Of a stretch of DNA of 64,000 bases, positions 18,589-27,289 are shown piece after piece. Every line of letters begins with the position of its first letter. Positions within the stretch are counted from its first letter, which is position 1. Made by a program: the position numbers and the translations under genes. Where the stretch lies: NCBI GenBank assembly GCA_041671505.1, contig JBAZBK010000011.1, positions 112,760-176,759 on the forward strand. The letters run 5' to 3'. Under the pieces are notes generated by a model. It saw nothing but the letters and a program-made list of their open reading frames with translations. It was not told the DNA's origin and searched no databases. The stretch comes from JACPDH01 sp041671505 (GTDB taxonomy: Bacteria > Acidobacteriota > Thermoanaerobaculia > Gp7-AA8).

Positions 18589-18747
18589 AAATTGGAAATT
18601 GAAAATTGAAAGCGGGCGACAGTTCGCGGCGACCTGTTTCTCCGGTACGACAGTGGATTCGCCTCGATTCCCGGCAACGCGCTGTTCCGAACAGCAGTGC
18701 CTTTCAGCGCGTTGTTTTCAATTTTTCAATTCTCAATTTTCAATTTC
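18583..18747. repeat. Inverted repeat of AATTTTCAATTT-type words
   Basis: Left arm 18583-18610 (tandem AAATTGAAAATTG words) and right arm 18716-18747 (complementary CAATTTTCAATTT words) bracket a ~105-base core of normal composition. The left arm overlaps the batD stop. Confidence 0.75.
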
Positions 18748-18769
18748 GAAACAGCGTGCCGCCCGTCCC

Positions 18770-18797
18770 TTGACTCCTCCCGCCACCGGCATATTGT
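18770..18797 (+). promoter_or_regulatory. Candidate sigma70 promoter of the SRPBCC gene
   Basis: TTGACT (18770-18775), 16-base spacer, TATTGT (18792-18797); 32 bases before ATG 18830. Confidence 0.5.
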
Positions 18798-18829
18798 GGA
18801 CTTAGCGTCACACAGAGGAGGCTGCGTCC

Positions 18830-19306
18830 ATGGCTGAAAAGCAGACGGAGATCGTTCCTGTTGTCGTGAACACCGTTGTCGACCTTCCCGCGCCGGAGGC
18901 GTACAAGCTCTTCACCGAAGGATTCGCGAGCTGGTGGCCTCTGCAGTCCCACTCGGTCGCTCCGGGCGAATCGAAGACCTGCAGCTTCGAGGCGAAGGAA
19001 GGTGGCGAGATCTACGAGATCACCGGCGACGACGAGCCGCACCTCTGGGGCACCGTCGAAGAGTGTGTCGACGGCGAGAGTCTCGTCTTCAGCTGGCACC
19101 CCGGTCGTGAAGCGGCGACCGCGCAGGAGATCGAAGTGCTCTTCGACCCCGACGGCGAGCTGACGCACGTCGAGCTCGTCCACAGCGGCTGGGAAAACTA
19201 CGGCGAAGGCGCCGAGGAGATGCGCGACAACTACGACGGCGGCTGGCAGTTCGTGTTAGGCGAATGCTTCCGCAGCGCGGCGACGAGGGCAGGGGCGGTG
19301 CGGTAG
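18830..19306 (+). CDS. SRPBCC-fold (AHSA1/ATPase-activator-like) protein
   Basis: 158 aa. It matches the SRPBCC ligand-binding fold of the AHSA1 type: VDLPAPEAYKLFTEGFASWWPLQSHSV, then CSFEAKEGGEIYEI, a strand pair around LVFSWHPG, and the long C-terminal helix WENYGEGAEEMRDNYDGGWQFVLGEC. Such proteins bind hydrophobic ligands or act as Hsp90-activator-like domains; the ligand is unknown. It is a single gene flanked by two inverted repeats, with a recognisable promoter 30-60 bases upstream. Confidence 0.85.
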   Translation: MAEKQTEIVPVVVNTVVDLPAPEAYKLFTEGFASWWPLQSHSVAPGESKTCSFEAKEGGEIYEITGDDEPHLWGTVEECVDGESLVFSWHPGREAATAQEIEVLFDPDGELTHVELVHSGWENYGEGAEEMRDNYDGGWQFVLGECFRSAATRAGAVR

Positions 19307-19309
19307 GGT

Positions 19310-19448
19310 ATTGCGGATCTCGGATTACGGATTTCGCTTCGCGAGGCTGATGCATCAGTGCAAAACGGGCGGGGACGGCGGCACTCGACTGTTTCCGAGA
19401 GCTTGAAGACGTGACTGCCTTTCAAATCCGAAATCCGAAATCCAGTAA
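19310..19448. repeat. Inverted repeat of GGATTTCGGATT-type words
   Basis: Left arm about 19310-19336 (GCGGATCTCGGATTACGG and onward) and right arm about 19424-19448 (AAATCCGAAATCCGAAATCC). It sits between the convergent SRPBCC and MarC genes, so it could terminate both. Confidence 0.6.
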
Positions 19449-19455
19449 CTCCCGC

Positions 19456-20127
19456 TCACTTCAGCCCCGACAGCATCTCCTTCGCGAGCGGCCTCACGCC
19501 GTCGATGATGAACTGGATTCCGATGGCGCCGACGAGCAGGCCCATCACCTTGTCGAAGACGACGCGGCCGCGGGCGCCGATGAAGCGGGAGATCGGAAGC
19601 GCGGCGAGAAGGACGAGGTAGCTCGCGACGCCGATCGCGGCGACTCCGCCGAGCACCGCGAGCCTCGCTTCGATCGTCTTGTGCAGCGCGACGAGCAGCA
19701 TCACGGTCGTGATCGCGCCGGGGCCCGAGAGCAGCGGAATCGCGAGCGGGACGACGGCGACGCTGAAGGGATCGTGCGACTCGGCAGCCTCCACCATCTT
19801 CTCGTCGGGCGCGCGGTTCGAGCGCGTCGTCTCGGGACGCGACTCGTCTTCGAGCAGCGACATCACCGAACTGGCGAAGAAGTAGACGCCCCCCATGATC
19901 TGGAACGCCGGCAGCGTGATCCCGAAGAACTTGAAGACGACGTTGCCGAAGAAGAGAAAGATCGTGAGGACGACCGTCGTCGCGAGCCCCGCGATCAGCG
20001 CCACCCGCGCGCGCGTCCCCTTCGTCATGTTCCCCGTCATCGCCACGAACGACGGCACGACCGAAAGGGGATTCACCATCGCGAAGAGCGCGGTGAAGGT
20101 TACGAGGGAGATCTCCCACAAAGGCAT
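19456..20127 (-). CDS. MarC-family integral membrane protein
   Basis: 223 aa with six hydrophobic segments. The family pattern is clear: FTALFAMVNPLSVVPSFVAMTG, then FFGITLPAFQIMGGVYFFASS, and AIPLLSGPGAITTVMLL. MarC proteins are poorly understood; early claims of a drug-efflux role were not upheld. I placed the start at ATG 20127 because the extra 27 upstream codons translate a GCAGGCACTCCTGCC repeat, which cannot be part of the protein. The gene is convergent with the SRPBCC gene. Confidence 0.88.
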   Translation of the reverse strand: MPLWEISLVTFTALFAMVNPLSVVPSFVAMTGNMTKGTRARVALIAGLATTVVLTIFLFFGNVVFKFFGITLPAFQIMGGVYFFASSVMSLLEDESRPETTRSNRAPDEKMVEAAESHDPFSVAVVPLAIPLLSGPGAITTVMLLVALHKTIEARLAVLGGVAAIGVASYLVLLAALPISRFIGARGRVVFDKVMGLLVGAIGIQFIIDGVRPLAKEMLSGLK

Positions 20128-20165
20128 GAGCTTTACTGTATCAGGGGAGGCGAGGGAGACGGCAA

Positions 20166-20354
20166 TGTGGCGCAGGCACTCCTGCCTGCGCGTCGCCGAA
20201 GGCGACACTGGGAAGCGCGGATTGCGAAATTCGGAATGGGAGATGAGAAACGTCTAGTGACGTGGCGCGGTTCGGCCCGAGAACTTCATTCTTCGTCGAC
20301 GGCCCGCCCATGCGCCGCTTCGCGTCGCGCGCAGACAGGAGTGTCTGCGCCACA
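20166..20354. repeat. Pair of inverted GCAGGCACTCCTGCC repeats
   Basis: A forward copy at 20166-20192 and a reverse copy at 20327-20354 (with a GCAGACAGGAGTGTCTGC variant) flank a 134-base spacer between marC and addA. Each unit is itself a short palindrome. Same family as 30605-30803. Confidence 0.7.
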
Positions 20355-20372
20355 TCGACTCTCGTAGTCACC

Positions 20373-23300
20373 TCAAGCCTCGACGATCCTCTCCGCATCC
20401 GCCGCCACGTACCAGAGGAGTCCGCGGCACGGCTCGCCGGCGAGGTCGGTCACGATCTCGCAGTAGCGCCGCACCTGCGACTTGTCCTTCTCCAGGCGCC
20501 ACTCGTCGGGGTGGCCGCTCTTGTAGTCGAGCACCACGAGGCCGCCCGCGTCGCGCAGGAGCCGGTCGACGCGCAGCTCTTCGCTCGCTCCGCTTCCCTT
20601 CGCCGCGTGGAGCACGACCTCGCGTCCGATCGTCTCCATCGCGTCGATGCCCTGCCAGCCCGCCGAAAGACGGAGTGCCTTCACACGGTCGGCCACGATC
20701 GCAGCATCACGAGTGTCGAGCGCCGCCTCGACGCGCAGCGCCTCGACGAGCGGCGGCAGTTTCGCTTCATCGCCGTCCCAGCGCTCGAGCACGCGGTGGA
20801 GCATCGAGCCGCGATCGCGATAGCGCGCCGCGGCGAGCCGCTGTTCGACGACTTCCGGCGCGATCCGCTCCGGTTCCGACGCGTCAGGGCGAAGCGCGTC
20901 GCGCACCGCCTGCGTCGCCGCGCGCGGATCGGGATTCGCGTCGACGATCGCGCGAGCCTCGTCGCTCGCGATCCGCGACAGCGAAGCGGTCGGCACCGGC
21001 GCCGGACATCGCTCGAACGCCACGTCGATCCGTTTGCCGCCGATTTCCACGGTCTCGACGATTTCGCCGGAGGCGTCGGGCCAGTGTCCGAGGAATTCCG
21101 CTTTGGGGATGCCGACGCAGGCGCGAAGGCGCTTGATGAAGGCCTGCTCCTTCTGCGCTGAGTCCAACGGATGCGTCACGAAGACGACGCGCGACGCCGC
21201 ACGGGTGACCGCGACGTAGAAGAGACGGTCAGTCTCGCCCTCCTGGCGGTCGGTCTGCACGCTTGCGAGCGTCTTGTCGACGTGCCCGGGCCGTTCTTCG
21301 CTCGACGAGACCGAGCGCGCCGCCCCCGTCATCACGAGCCGTTTCGGCTCGGCCGTCGCGAAGGCGGGGCGGGTTCCTCCGCCCGGCGGCGACGCGAGGT
21401 CGGGGAGAAGCACGGTGTCGAACTCGAGCCCTTTCGCGCCGTGCACGGTCATGATGCGGACGGCGTCGGAATCGTGGTCGGCGAGATTCGGCTCCGACTC
21501 GGCATCCTCCTCGCGCCTCACGGCGAGATCGTCGACGAACTGCGCGAGCGAGCCTCCGGTGCCGCGGTCGTACGACGCGGCGATCTCGCGGACGCGATCG
21601 AAGTGCGACTTGCGCGCGCGCGCGTCGCGCAGCAGCGCCGCGGTCGCCTCGGCTCCCGTCTCCGCGAGCACAGTGTCGATCACGCTGCAGACCGAATCGC
21701 GTCGCGCCAGTTCCTTCCATCGGGCAAGGCGCGCCTCGAAGGCGCTCCAGACGCAGTCGCAACCACGGTCGCACGCGACGTGGTGCGCGACGATCTCGTC
21801 GTCGGTGAGGGCGAAGAGCGACGAGCGCGCGGCGGAGACGCGCGCGGCGAGATCGAACGGATGCGCGACCGCGCGAAGCACCGCCATCAGGTCGACGATC
21901 GCCGGCTGCTCGAGAAGCGACCCCGACGACGGCGTGACGGCGGCGATCCCGCGCGCGGCGAGCGCATCGGCGAAGGCGGCGATCGGCCGGTTCTTCCGGA
22001 GAAGGATCGCGAAGCGCGAGAGCGGCACGGCTCGCCTTTCGAGCTCGCGCGCGATCCACTCCGCCGCCGCGGACGCCTCGTCGGCGATCGCGTCGGTTTC
22101 CGTGTCGTGCGCAAGAAGAATCCTCACGGCCGGCGCGTCTTCGCCGTCCTCTTCCTTCTTCGCGTCCAGCGGGTGATAGGCGGGATGGACGACGTTCGGA
22201 TCGCGTTCCTTCTCGTCGAGCAACACGCCGAACATCGCGTTGATCGCCTCGACTAGGCGCGGGGCGCTGCGGTACTGCCCCGTGAGCAGCTCCGGCGTCG
22301 CGCCGCCGTCGATGAATCCCTCGACGGTCGAGCGGTACGTCTCCGGATCGGCGCTGCGGAAGGCGTAGATCGACTGCTTCGGGTCGCCGACGACGGTCAC
22401 CCGTCCGGGGACGAGCTCTCCGTCGTCGTCGCGCGCGAGAACGTCGACGATCTTCGCCTGCACGCGGTCGGTGTCCTGGAACTCGTCGACGAAGATGTGG
22501 TCGTACCGCGCACGTATCTCGGCGAGGACGCGGCGGTCGTCGAGCAGCTCCGCTGCGAGCGAGAGCAAGTCGTCGAAGTCGACGGCGCCGAGCTCCTCCT
22601 TCGCCCACGCGAGGAACGTTGCGAAGCGGAGCGCGACCTCGCGCAACGCCACCGCGACGCGATGGCTGCGGAGGAGCGGGAAGAGCGCCGCGCGCTTCTT
22701 GTTCGAGTCGCCCTTCATGGACTGCAGTTCGAGGCGACCGGGATACTCCCTCGCTCCCCGGTTGAACGCGACACCATCGAGAATCCGCTCGAAGGGCGGA
22801 GACCATTCGATCCACTCGCCGATCCAGTCCGAGACGGGAGGCTCGTGCTCGCGCAGCCACGCGGCCGCGTCGAGCGACGCCTGCGGGACGTTCGCGACGA
22901 CGTCTGGCCTCAGTTCCCGAACCGCGTCGATCATCGCGCGCAGCGCGCGGATCACCGTGCCCGGATCGCCCAGCGTGAGCTCCTCGTCGCGGAGCAGGTC
23001 GGCCCGCACGACGAGCGAGAAGATCGCCTCGCGGATCCGGTCGAGGTTCGTGTACTGGCGATAGAGAATCTGCCACTGCTCGATCCACATCGGGTCGGCG
23101 TCTTCGGAGAGCTCCTCCTCGAGCCAATCGCTCCAGATCTCGTCGAGAACGCGGTTCCGCTCGTACCCTTCGATGATCCTGAACTGGGCCGGAAGGCCCG
23201 CCTCGATCGGGTAGAGGCGCAGCAGCGACTGGCAGAACGAGTGGATCGTCTGCGCGCGGAGCCGGTCGATCTGTTGCAGATGGCGCGCAACCGCGACGCG

Positions 23301-23606
23301 CGCGATCTCGATGTTTTCAGGCTTCACGCGGTACGCAGGAGAGGGGCGGTTCGACGGCCAGCGCGGGTCGTCGTCGATCGTCGCGTCGATGTCGTCGAGA
23401 GCCTCGCGGATCCGGTCGGCGATTTCTGCCGCCGCCTTTTCGGTGAAGGTCGTCAGCACGATCCGCTCGGGATCGGCTTCCGGATCACGCAGCAGCATGT
23501 CGAGGACGTGGCAGACGATCGCCGTCGTCTTTCCCGTTCCCGCGCCCGCCTCGATGACGCGGTTCGCGCGTCCATCGGCGCTCGTCGCTCCGGCGCGCGC
23601 GCTCAT
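20373..23606 (-). CDS. addA: AddA/RecB-like UvrD-family helicase-nuclease
   Basis: 1077 aa. All superfamily 1A helicase motifs are visible: Walker A EAGAGTGKTTAI (~19-30), TIHSFCQSLLR, Walker B VDEFQDTD, motif III GDPKQSIYAFRSAD, motif V IMTVHGAKGLEFDTVLLPDL and motif VI RLFYVAVTRA. The C-terminus carries a PD-(D/E)XK nuclease: RVDRLLRDAGGLVVLDYKSG. This is the AddA layout, which processes double-strand DNA ends for RecA-dependent repair in the cytosol. It overlaps the upstream nuclease gene by four bases, so the two subunits are co-translated. Confidence 0.92.
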   Translation of the reverse strand: MSARAGATSADGRANRVIEAGAGTGKTTAIVCHVLDMLLRDPEADPERIVLTTFTEKAAAEIADRIREALDDIDATIDDDPRWPSNRPSPAYRVKPENIEIARVAVARHLQQIDRLRAQTIHSFCQSLLRLYPIEAGLPAQFRIIEGYERNRVLDEIWSDWLEEELSEDADPMWIEQWQILYRQYTNLDRIREAIFSLVVRADLLRDEELTLGDPGTVIRALRAMIDAVRELRPDVVANVPQASLDAAAWLREHEPPVSDWIGEWIEWSPPFERILDGVAFNRGAREYPGRLELQSMKGDSNKKRAALFPLLRSHRVAVALREVALRFATFLAWAKEELGAVDFDDLLSLAAELLDDRRVLAEIRARYDHIFVDEFQDTDRVQAKIVDVLARDDDGELVPGRVTVVGDPKQSIYAFRSADPETYRSTVEGFIDGGATPELLTGQYRSAPRLVEAINAMFGVLLDEKERDPNVVHPAYHPLDAKKEEDGEDAPAVRILLAHDTETDAIADEASAAAEWIARELERRAVPLSRFAILLRKNRPIAAFADALAARGIAAVTPSSGSLLEQPAIVDLMAVLRAVAHPFDLAARVSAARSSLFALTDDEIVAHHVACDRGCDCVWSAFEARLARWKELARRDSVCSVIDTVLAETGAEATAALLRDARARKSHFDRVREIAASYDRGTGGSLAQFVDDLAVRREEDAESEPNLADHDSDAVRIMTVHGAKGLEFDTVLLPDLASPPGGGTRPAFATAEPKRLVMTGAARSVSSSEERPGHVDKTLASVQTDRQEGETDRLFYVAVTRAASRVVFVTHPLDSAQKEQAFIKRLRACVGIPKAEFLGHWPDASGEIVETVEIGGKRIDVAFERCPAPVPTASLSRIASDEARAIVDANPDPRAATQAVRDALRPDASEPERIAPEVVEQRLAAARYRDRGSMLHRVLERWDGDEAKLPPLVEALRVEAALDTRDAAIVADRVKALRLSAGWQGIDAMETIGREVVLHAAKGSGASEELRVDRLLRDAGGLVVLDYKSGHPDEWRLEKDKSQVRRYCEIVTDLAGEPCRGLLWYVAADAERIVEA

Positions 23607-26560
23607 GCGCCGTCCCTTCGAAGGATCTCGAGCACGCTCGCGTCGTCACCCGACGGCTCGTGCTTCTCCCTGCACCAGCTCCTGACGAGGCAGTACTTGC
23701 ACGCCTCGGCCGAAGGCACGGCGGGGAAACGTCCCGCGACCGCCGAGCCGACCAGCGTGTCGAGCACCGCCCCGAGGTCGGCCTCGACCGCGGAGAGGTT
23801 GAACCCGAACTTCGTCTCGTCCGCTTCGGGATTGCGCAGCGGCATGATCCGCGCGCTGACCTTCTCCGCGTCGACGCCAAAGCGTCGCATCGCGACGAGC
23901 GCGTAGATCGCGGTCTGCAGCTTCGCTCCCTCCGCGACTTTCCCTTCGAGTCCCTTGAGATGGCTCGCCTTGTTCGACTTGTAGTCGACGACACGCCAGC
24001 TTCCGTCGGTGCCGTGATCGACACGGTCGATCCGCCCGCGGACGCCGACCCTCACGCCTGCGACGTCGATGCGGGCGGCCTCATCCCCGCTCTCGATCAC
24101 GAGCTCGTGCTCGTGCGGAAGCCAGTTCCCTTCCGCGAGCTGGCGCATGTCGGAGCGGACGAAGTCGGCGAGCGTTGCGAGCGTTTCCGCGCGCTCGATC
24201 GTCCGGAGCATTCTGTTAGGCGGTGGCGCCGCCGCGTCGAGCTCGTCGAACGCGCGGTCGACTTCCTCCGCGAGACGCTGGCGGAGCGCGGGAGCGAGCT
24301 CGCCCCCGGAGGCGGCGGCGAAATCGGAGGTTCCGAGGCCGCGGTAGAAGCGCTCGAGGATGACGTGGTCGAGCGTCCCTTTCTCGCGCGATTCGATCGC
24401 GATCCCGGCGTCGGGCTCCTCGAGCTCGCGCGCCCCGAGGAGCGTCGACATGAGGAAGCGCTGGGGGCACTCGCCGAGCTGCTCGATGGCGGAGGGAGAG
24501 GTCGACGCGAAGATCGCGCGAAGGCGCGACTCGAACGCGGCGTTGGCAACGAGGTATCCGTCGAACGGCGTCGCCCCGCCATGTGTCGCGGCGAGCTGCA
24601 GCTGGCGGACGAAGCGCGCGTCATGGTTTGCGAGGAGCGAGGCGGTTCTCTTCTCGATCGCGCTCGAAGGGCCGAATCGGGGCGAGTTGCGGTCGCGGAG
24701 CCACTTTCTGAAGTCGTGGAGGATCTCGCGTCGCGCCGAGTGGACCCGCTCGAGCGCGAGGTCCTTCAGCATCGGCGAGGGACGAAGCGCTTTGCCGATG
24801 CCGTCGGCCGCGGAGAAGGAAAAGCGGACCATCGAGCGCGCGCTCGCGACGAGCGAGGCGAAGAGAAACCGCTCTTCCTCGCGCCCGTCGCCGACGATGC
24901 GAACGCCGAGCCGCATCCGGTCGAAGTCGGGCAGAAGCGGGTCGTCGACGCGGCGCTGCGGAAGGTTGTCGTTCGTGGCCCTGACGACGAAGAGCTCCTC
25001 GGCGGTGCGTCCGCGGAAGCGCATGATGTCGCCGATCCAGATCGTCGCGGCGTCCTCGTCGCGGCCGAGCTCGCCCGCGTCCTCGATCGCTCTCCGTACG
25101 TCGTCGGCGTCGAGGCGCGCGGTGGCGAAGGGAGCGCGACGGAAAAGGCCGGCAATCCGGCGAAGGCGGATCACGGCGTCGATGTCGTCCTCGGTTTCCG
25201 CCTCGAAGAGGCCGGCCCATCGCTCCACGTCGTCCGCCCACGCGCTTCCGCGCTGCGGCGACGAGGCTTTCTTCGTGATCGATGCGAGCCGCTCGACGAG
25301 TGAGGCGTAGCCGAGAAGATCGCTGTCAGGCTCCGCGCGCTCTCGCTCGGCCTGCTCGTGGCGCGCGATCGCGCGGATCTCCGCGGCGCCGGCGCGCCCG
25401 ATCTTCGCTTTGCGCGTCGCGCGCTCGAGTCGCGTGAGTTCCGGCAGCGATCCGAGCACGCCCGGGCGGAGGCCGCTTCGCACGACCTCCATCACCTCGC
25501 GCCGCAGCATGCCTCCGCGCGCGACGCGGAGAATCGAGAGCACGCCGCGAACGATCCGGTTGCCGATGACGGGAGGCCCGGGCACGCCGCGGAAGGCGAG
25601 GCCGAAGTCACGGCCGGTCTGCTCGAAGAGCGAGAGCACAGCCGCGTCGGCCGAGCGCATCACGACCGCGATCGACGACCGCGCGACTCCATGGTCGACG
25701 AGAGAGCGGATCTCCCGGCAGACCTCGCGGATCTCGATCATGGGCGATGGGTGGTCTCGGATCTCCCACTCGGCTTCCACCGTGGCTGGCGCGGCTCGCT
25801 CGGCGATCGTCACTCCCTCCGCCGCAAGCGCGGCAACGAACGGCGCGGCGTACGACCAGGGAGCCTCCGGCCCGGCGCTCTCAACGTCGAGAGGAGCTGG
25901 AATCCAGACCGATTCGACGTGCCCCGCCGCGAGGAGCGCGCGCAGCAGGTCGAGCTGTGCCGCGGTCGCGTCATAGAAGCCGAAGATGATCTGAGAGGCG
26001 ACGCGCGCGCCGTCGCGGACTCGCGCGGTTGCGTCGATCAGCACATCGGCTTCGACGGCTGCTCCCGCGTCCGCGAGCAGTGACTCATAACGCTTCCAGA
26101 CGGCGATCGCGGACGCCAGGCGTTCGCGGTTGCGCAGTCCCTTCTGCTTCGTGACCCGCTTCGAGATCTCGCCGAGCGTCATGTCGCTGTCGCGGAGGTC
26201 GCGATGCGTGCGAAGCAGCATTGCCGCCGCGCCATGGATCGTCGCGAGATTGCCGCCGGCCGCGCGTAGCGCGAGCTCCATCGCCAGCGACGACTCGGCT
26301 CCTCCGACGATGCGCGGGTAGCTCCCTGCGCCGTTGAGCACGCGAAGCGCGAACTGCTCGACCTGGAGCATCTGGAGTCCCGCGATCGCCCCGCCGTCGC
26401 CCACCACGCGTCGCGCGATCTCCTCGGCTGCCGAGCGCGAGGGAACGATGATCTCGACCGTCGCGCCGACCGGCGCTCCTGCGCGCCGCGACGCGACACG
26501 CGCCGCGAGCGCCGCGGCGATCTCGGCGTAGGTTCCGTGGAAGAGCGGGGCCTGGGACAT
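23603..26560 (-). CDS. AddB-like PD-(D/E)XK nuclease subunit with Fe-S cluster motif
   Basis: 985 aa. The N-terminal and middle regions resemble a UvrD-type helicase fold but no Walker A was found, so the helicase is probably inactive. The C-terminus is a RecB-family nuclease: GRIDRVDHG, VVDYKSNK and GAKLQTAIYAL give the Asp, Asp-x-Lys and Gln/Tyr residues. Cysteines in LGECPQRFL and in ACKYCLVRSWC fit the four-Cys Fe-S cluster that staples AddB-type nuclease domains. The stop overlaps addA. Together they probably form a two-nuclease end-resection complex. RecC-like origin cannot be excluded. Confidence 0.85.
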   Translation of the reverse strand: MSQAPLFHGTYAEIAAALAARVASRRAGAPVGATVEIIVPSRSAAEEIARRVVGDGGAIAGLQMLQVEQFALRVLNGAGSYPRIVGGAESSLAMELALRAAGGNLATIHGAAAMLLRTHRDLRDSDMTLGEISKRVTKQKGLRNRERLASAIAVWKRYESLLADAGAAVEADVLIDATARVRDGARVASQIIFGFYDATAAQLDLLRALLAAGHVESVWIPAPLDVESAGPEAPWSYAAPFVAALAAEGVTIAERAAPATVEAEWEIRDHPSPMIEIREVCREIRSLVDHGVARSSIAVVMRSADAAVLSLFEQTGRDFGLAFRGVPGPPVIGNRIVRGVLSILRVARGGMLRREVMEVVRSGLRPGVLGSLPELTRLERATRKAKIGRAGAAEIRAIARHEQAERERAEPDSDLLGYASLVERLASITKKASSPQRGSAWADDVERWAGLFEAETEDDIDAVIRLRRIAGLFRRAPFATARLDADDVRRAIEDAGELGRDEDAATIWIGDIMRFRGRTAEELFVVRATNDNLPQRRVDDPLLPDFDRMRLGVRIVGDGREEERFLFASLVASARSMVRFSFSAADGIGKALRPSPMLKDLALERVHSARREILHDFRKWLRDRNSPRFGPSSAIEKRTASLLANHDARFVRQLQLAATHGGATPFDGYLVANAAFESRLRAIFASTSPSAIEQLGECPQRFLMSTLLGARELEEPDAGIAIESREKGTLDHVILERFYRGLGTSDFAAASGGELAPALRQRLAEEVDRAFDELDAAAPPPNRMLRTIERAETLATLADFVRSDMRQLAEGNWLPHEHELVIESGDEAARIDVAGVRVGVRGRIDRVDHGTDGSWRVVDYKSNKASHLKGLEGKVAEGAKLQTAIYALVAMRRFGVDAEKVSARIMPLRNPEADETKFGFNLSAVEADLGAVLDTLVGSAVAGRFPAVPSAEACKYCLVRSWCREKHEPSGDDASVLEILRRDGA

Positions 26561-26610
26561 CGCAGTGATTGTAGACGTGTGAGTGCGATTCGGGAGTGGG
26601 GTGATAGGAA

Positions 26611-26715
26611 CACCGAAATGAAGAATGTCGAATGAGGAATGAAGAATTCAGAAAAGTGACGCGACGATCCCGTTCTCCATTCTTCATTCTCCATTCGACA
26701 TTCTTCATTTCGGTG
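26611..26715. repeat. Long inverted repeat of ATTCTTCATT-type words
   Basis: 36-base arms (26611-26646 and 26680-26715) that match at nearly every position, with a 33-base loop. Built from AATGAAGAATG words. It lies between divergent addB and the VanZ gene. Same family as 35164-35260 and 44041-44140. Confidence 0.8.
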
Positions 26716-26791
26716 TTCGAAATTCAGCGTGTAAACGGCTGGCGCGGTGTCGCGAGCCTGTGGCCCTTCGTGCGGATCCTCTCCCCTCAAG

Positions 26792-26797
26792 TACAAT
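26792..26797 (+). promoter_or_regulatory. TACAAT -10 box immediately upstream of the VanZ gene
   Basis: TACAAT then CGCC, with its last base only eight bases before ATG 26806. Transcription from it would start at or very near the start codon, so the mRNA may be leaderless. No ribosome site is seen. Confidence 0.4.
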
Positions 26798-26805
26798 CGC
26801 CGGAC

Positions 26806-27282
26806 ATGGCCCGCTCCGTCCGCACGATCACGATCAGCCGTCCTACGACGATCGCCCTTCTCCTGGTCGCGACCGTTGCGATTGCGCTGATCACCCTGTG
26901 GGCCTCCGGGAAGGCGTACGCGAAGGTCGATCCCGTGCCGTTCCACGACCTGCGCGTGCTCGGCGACAAGCTGGCCGAAGGGCCTGTTCGCTTTCCGACA
27001 CTGGTGGCGCTGCTCTCGCCGATGATTCTCAACGTGCTCCTCTTCATGCCGTGGGGCTTTCTGACCTTCATCGTGCTCGACACGCCGTCGCGTCCGGCTC
27101 TCCAGAGCTACCTGCTCACGATCCTTCTCGCGCTCGGCCTGAGCCTTGCAATCGAAGCGACACAGTACTTCCTGCCCGACCGTGTGACCGACGTCAACGA
27201 CGTGATATGGAACTCGATCGGCGCCCTCGCCGGCGCCTTCGTCGGGCACCTGCGCAAGCGGGTCCGCGTCGCGTTCGAGTGA
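26806..27282 (+). CDS. VanZ-like membrane protein
   Basis: 158 aa with four predicted membrane helices. The VanZ-like signature is present: ILNVLLFMPWGF, then EATQYFLPDRVTDVNDVIWNSIGALAG near the C-terminus. VanZ-family proteins occur in teicoplanin-resistance loci, but most members, like this one, are not linked to van genes and their role is unknown. The start has no ribosome site and sits right after a TACAAT box, so a leaderless transcript is possible. The AAA gene follows after seven bases. Confidence 0.82.
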   Translation: MARSVRTITISRPTTIALLLVATVAIALITLWASGKAYAKVDPVPFHDLRVLGDKLAEGPVRFPTLVALLSPMILNVLLFMPWGFLTFIVLDTPSRPALQSYLLTILLALGLSLAIEATQYFLPDRVTDVNDVIWNSIGALAGAFVGHLRKRVRVAFE

Positions 27283-27289
27283 GGGAGCG

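Noticed and set aside
20128..20208. N-terminal extension of MarC
   Set aside because: It translates a GCAGGCACTCCTGCC repeat; the true start is ATG 20127.
22497..23906. Long plus-strand ORF of 469 codons
   Set aside because: Antisense to addA; Arg-rich translation with no family pattern. High G+C makes such shadow frames common.
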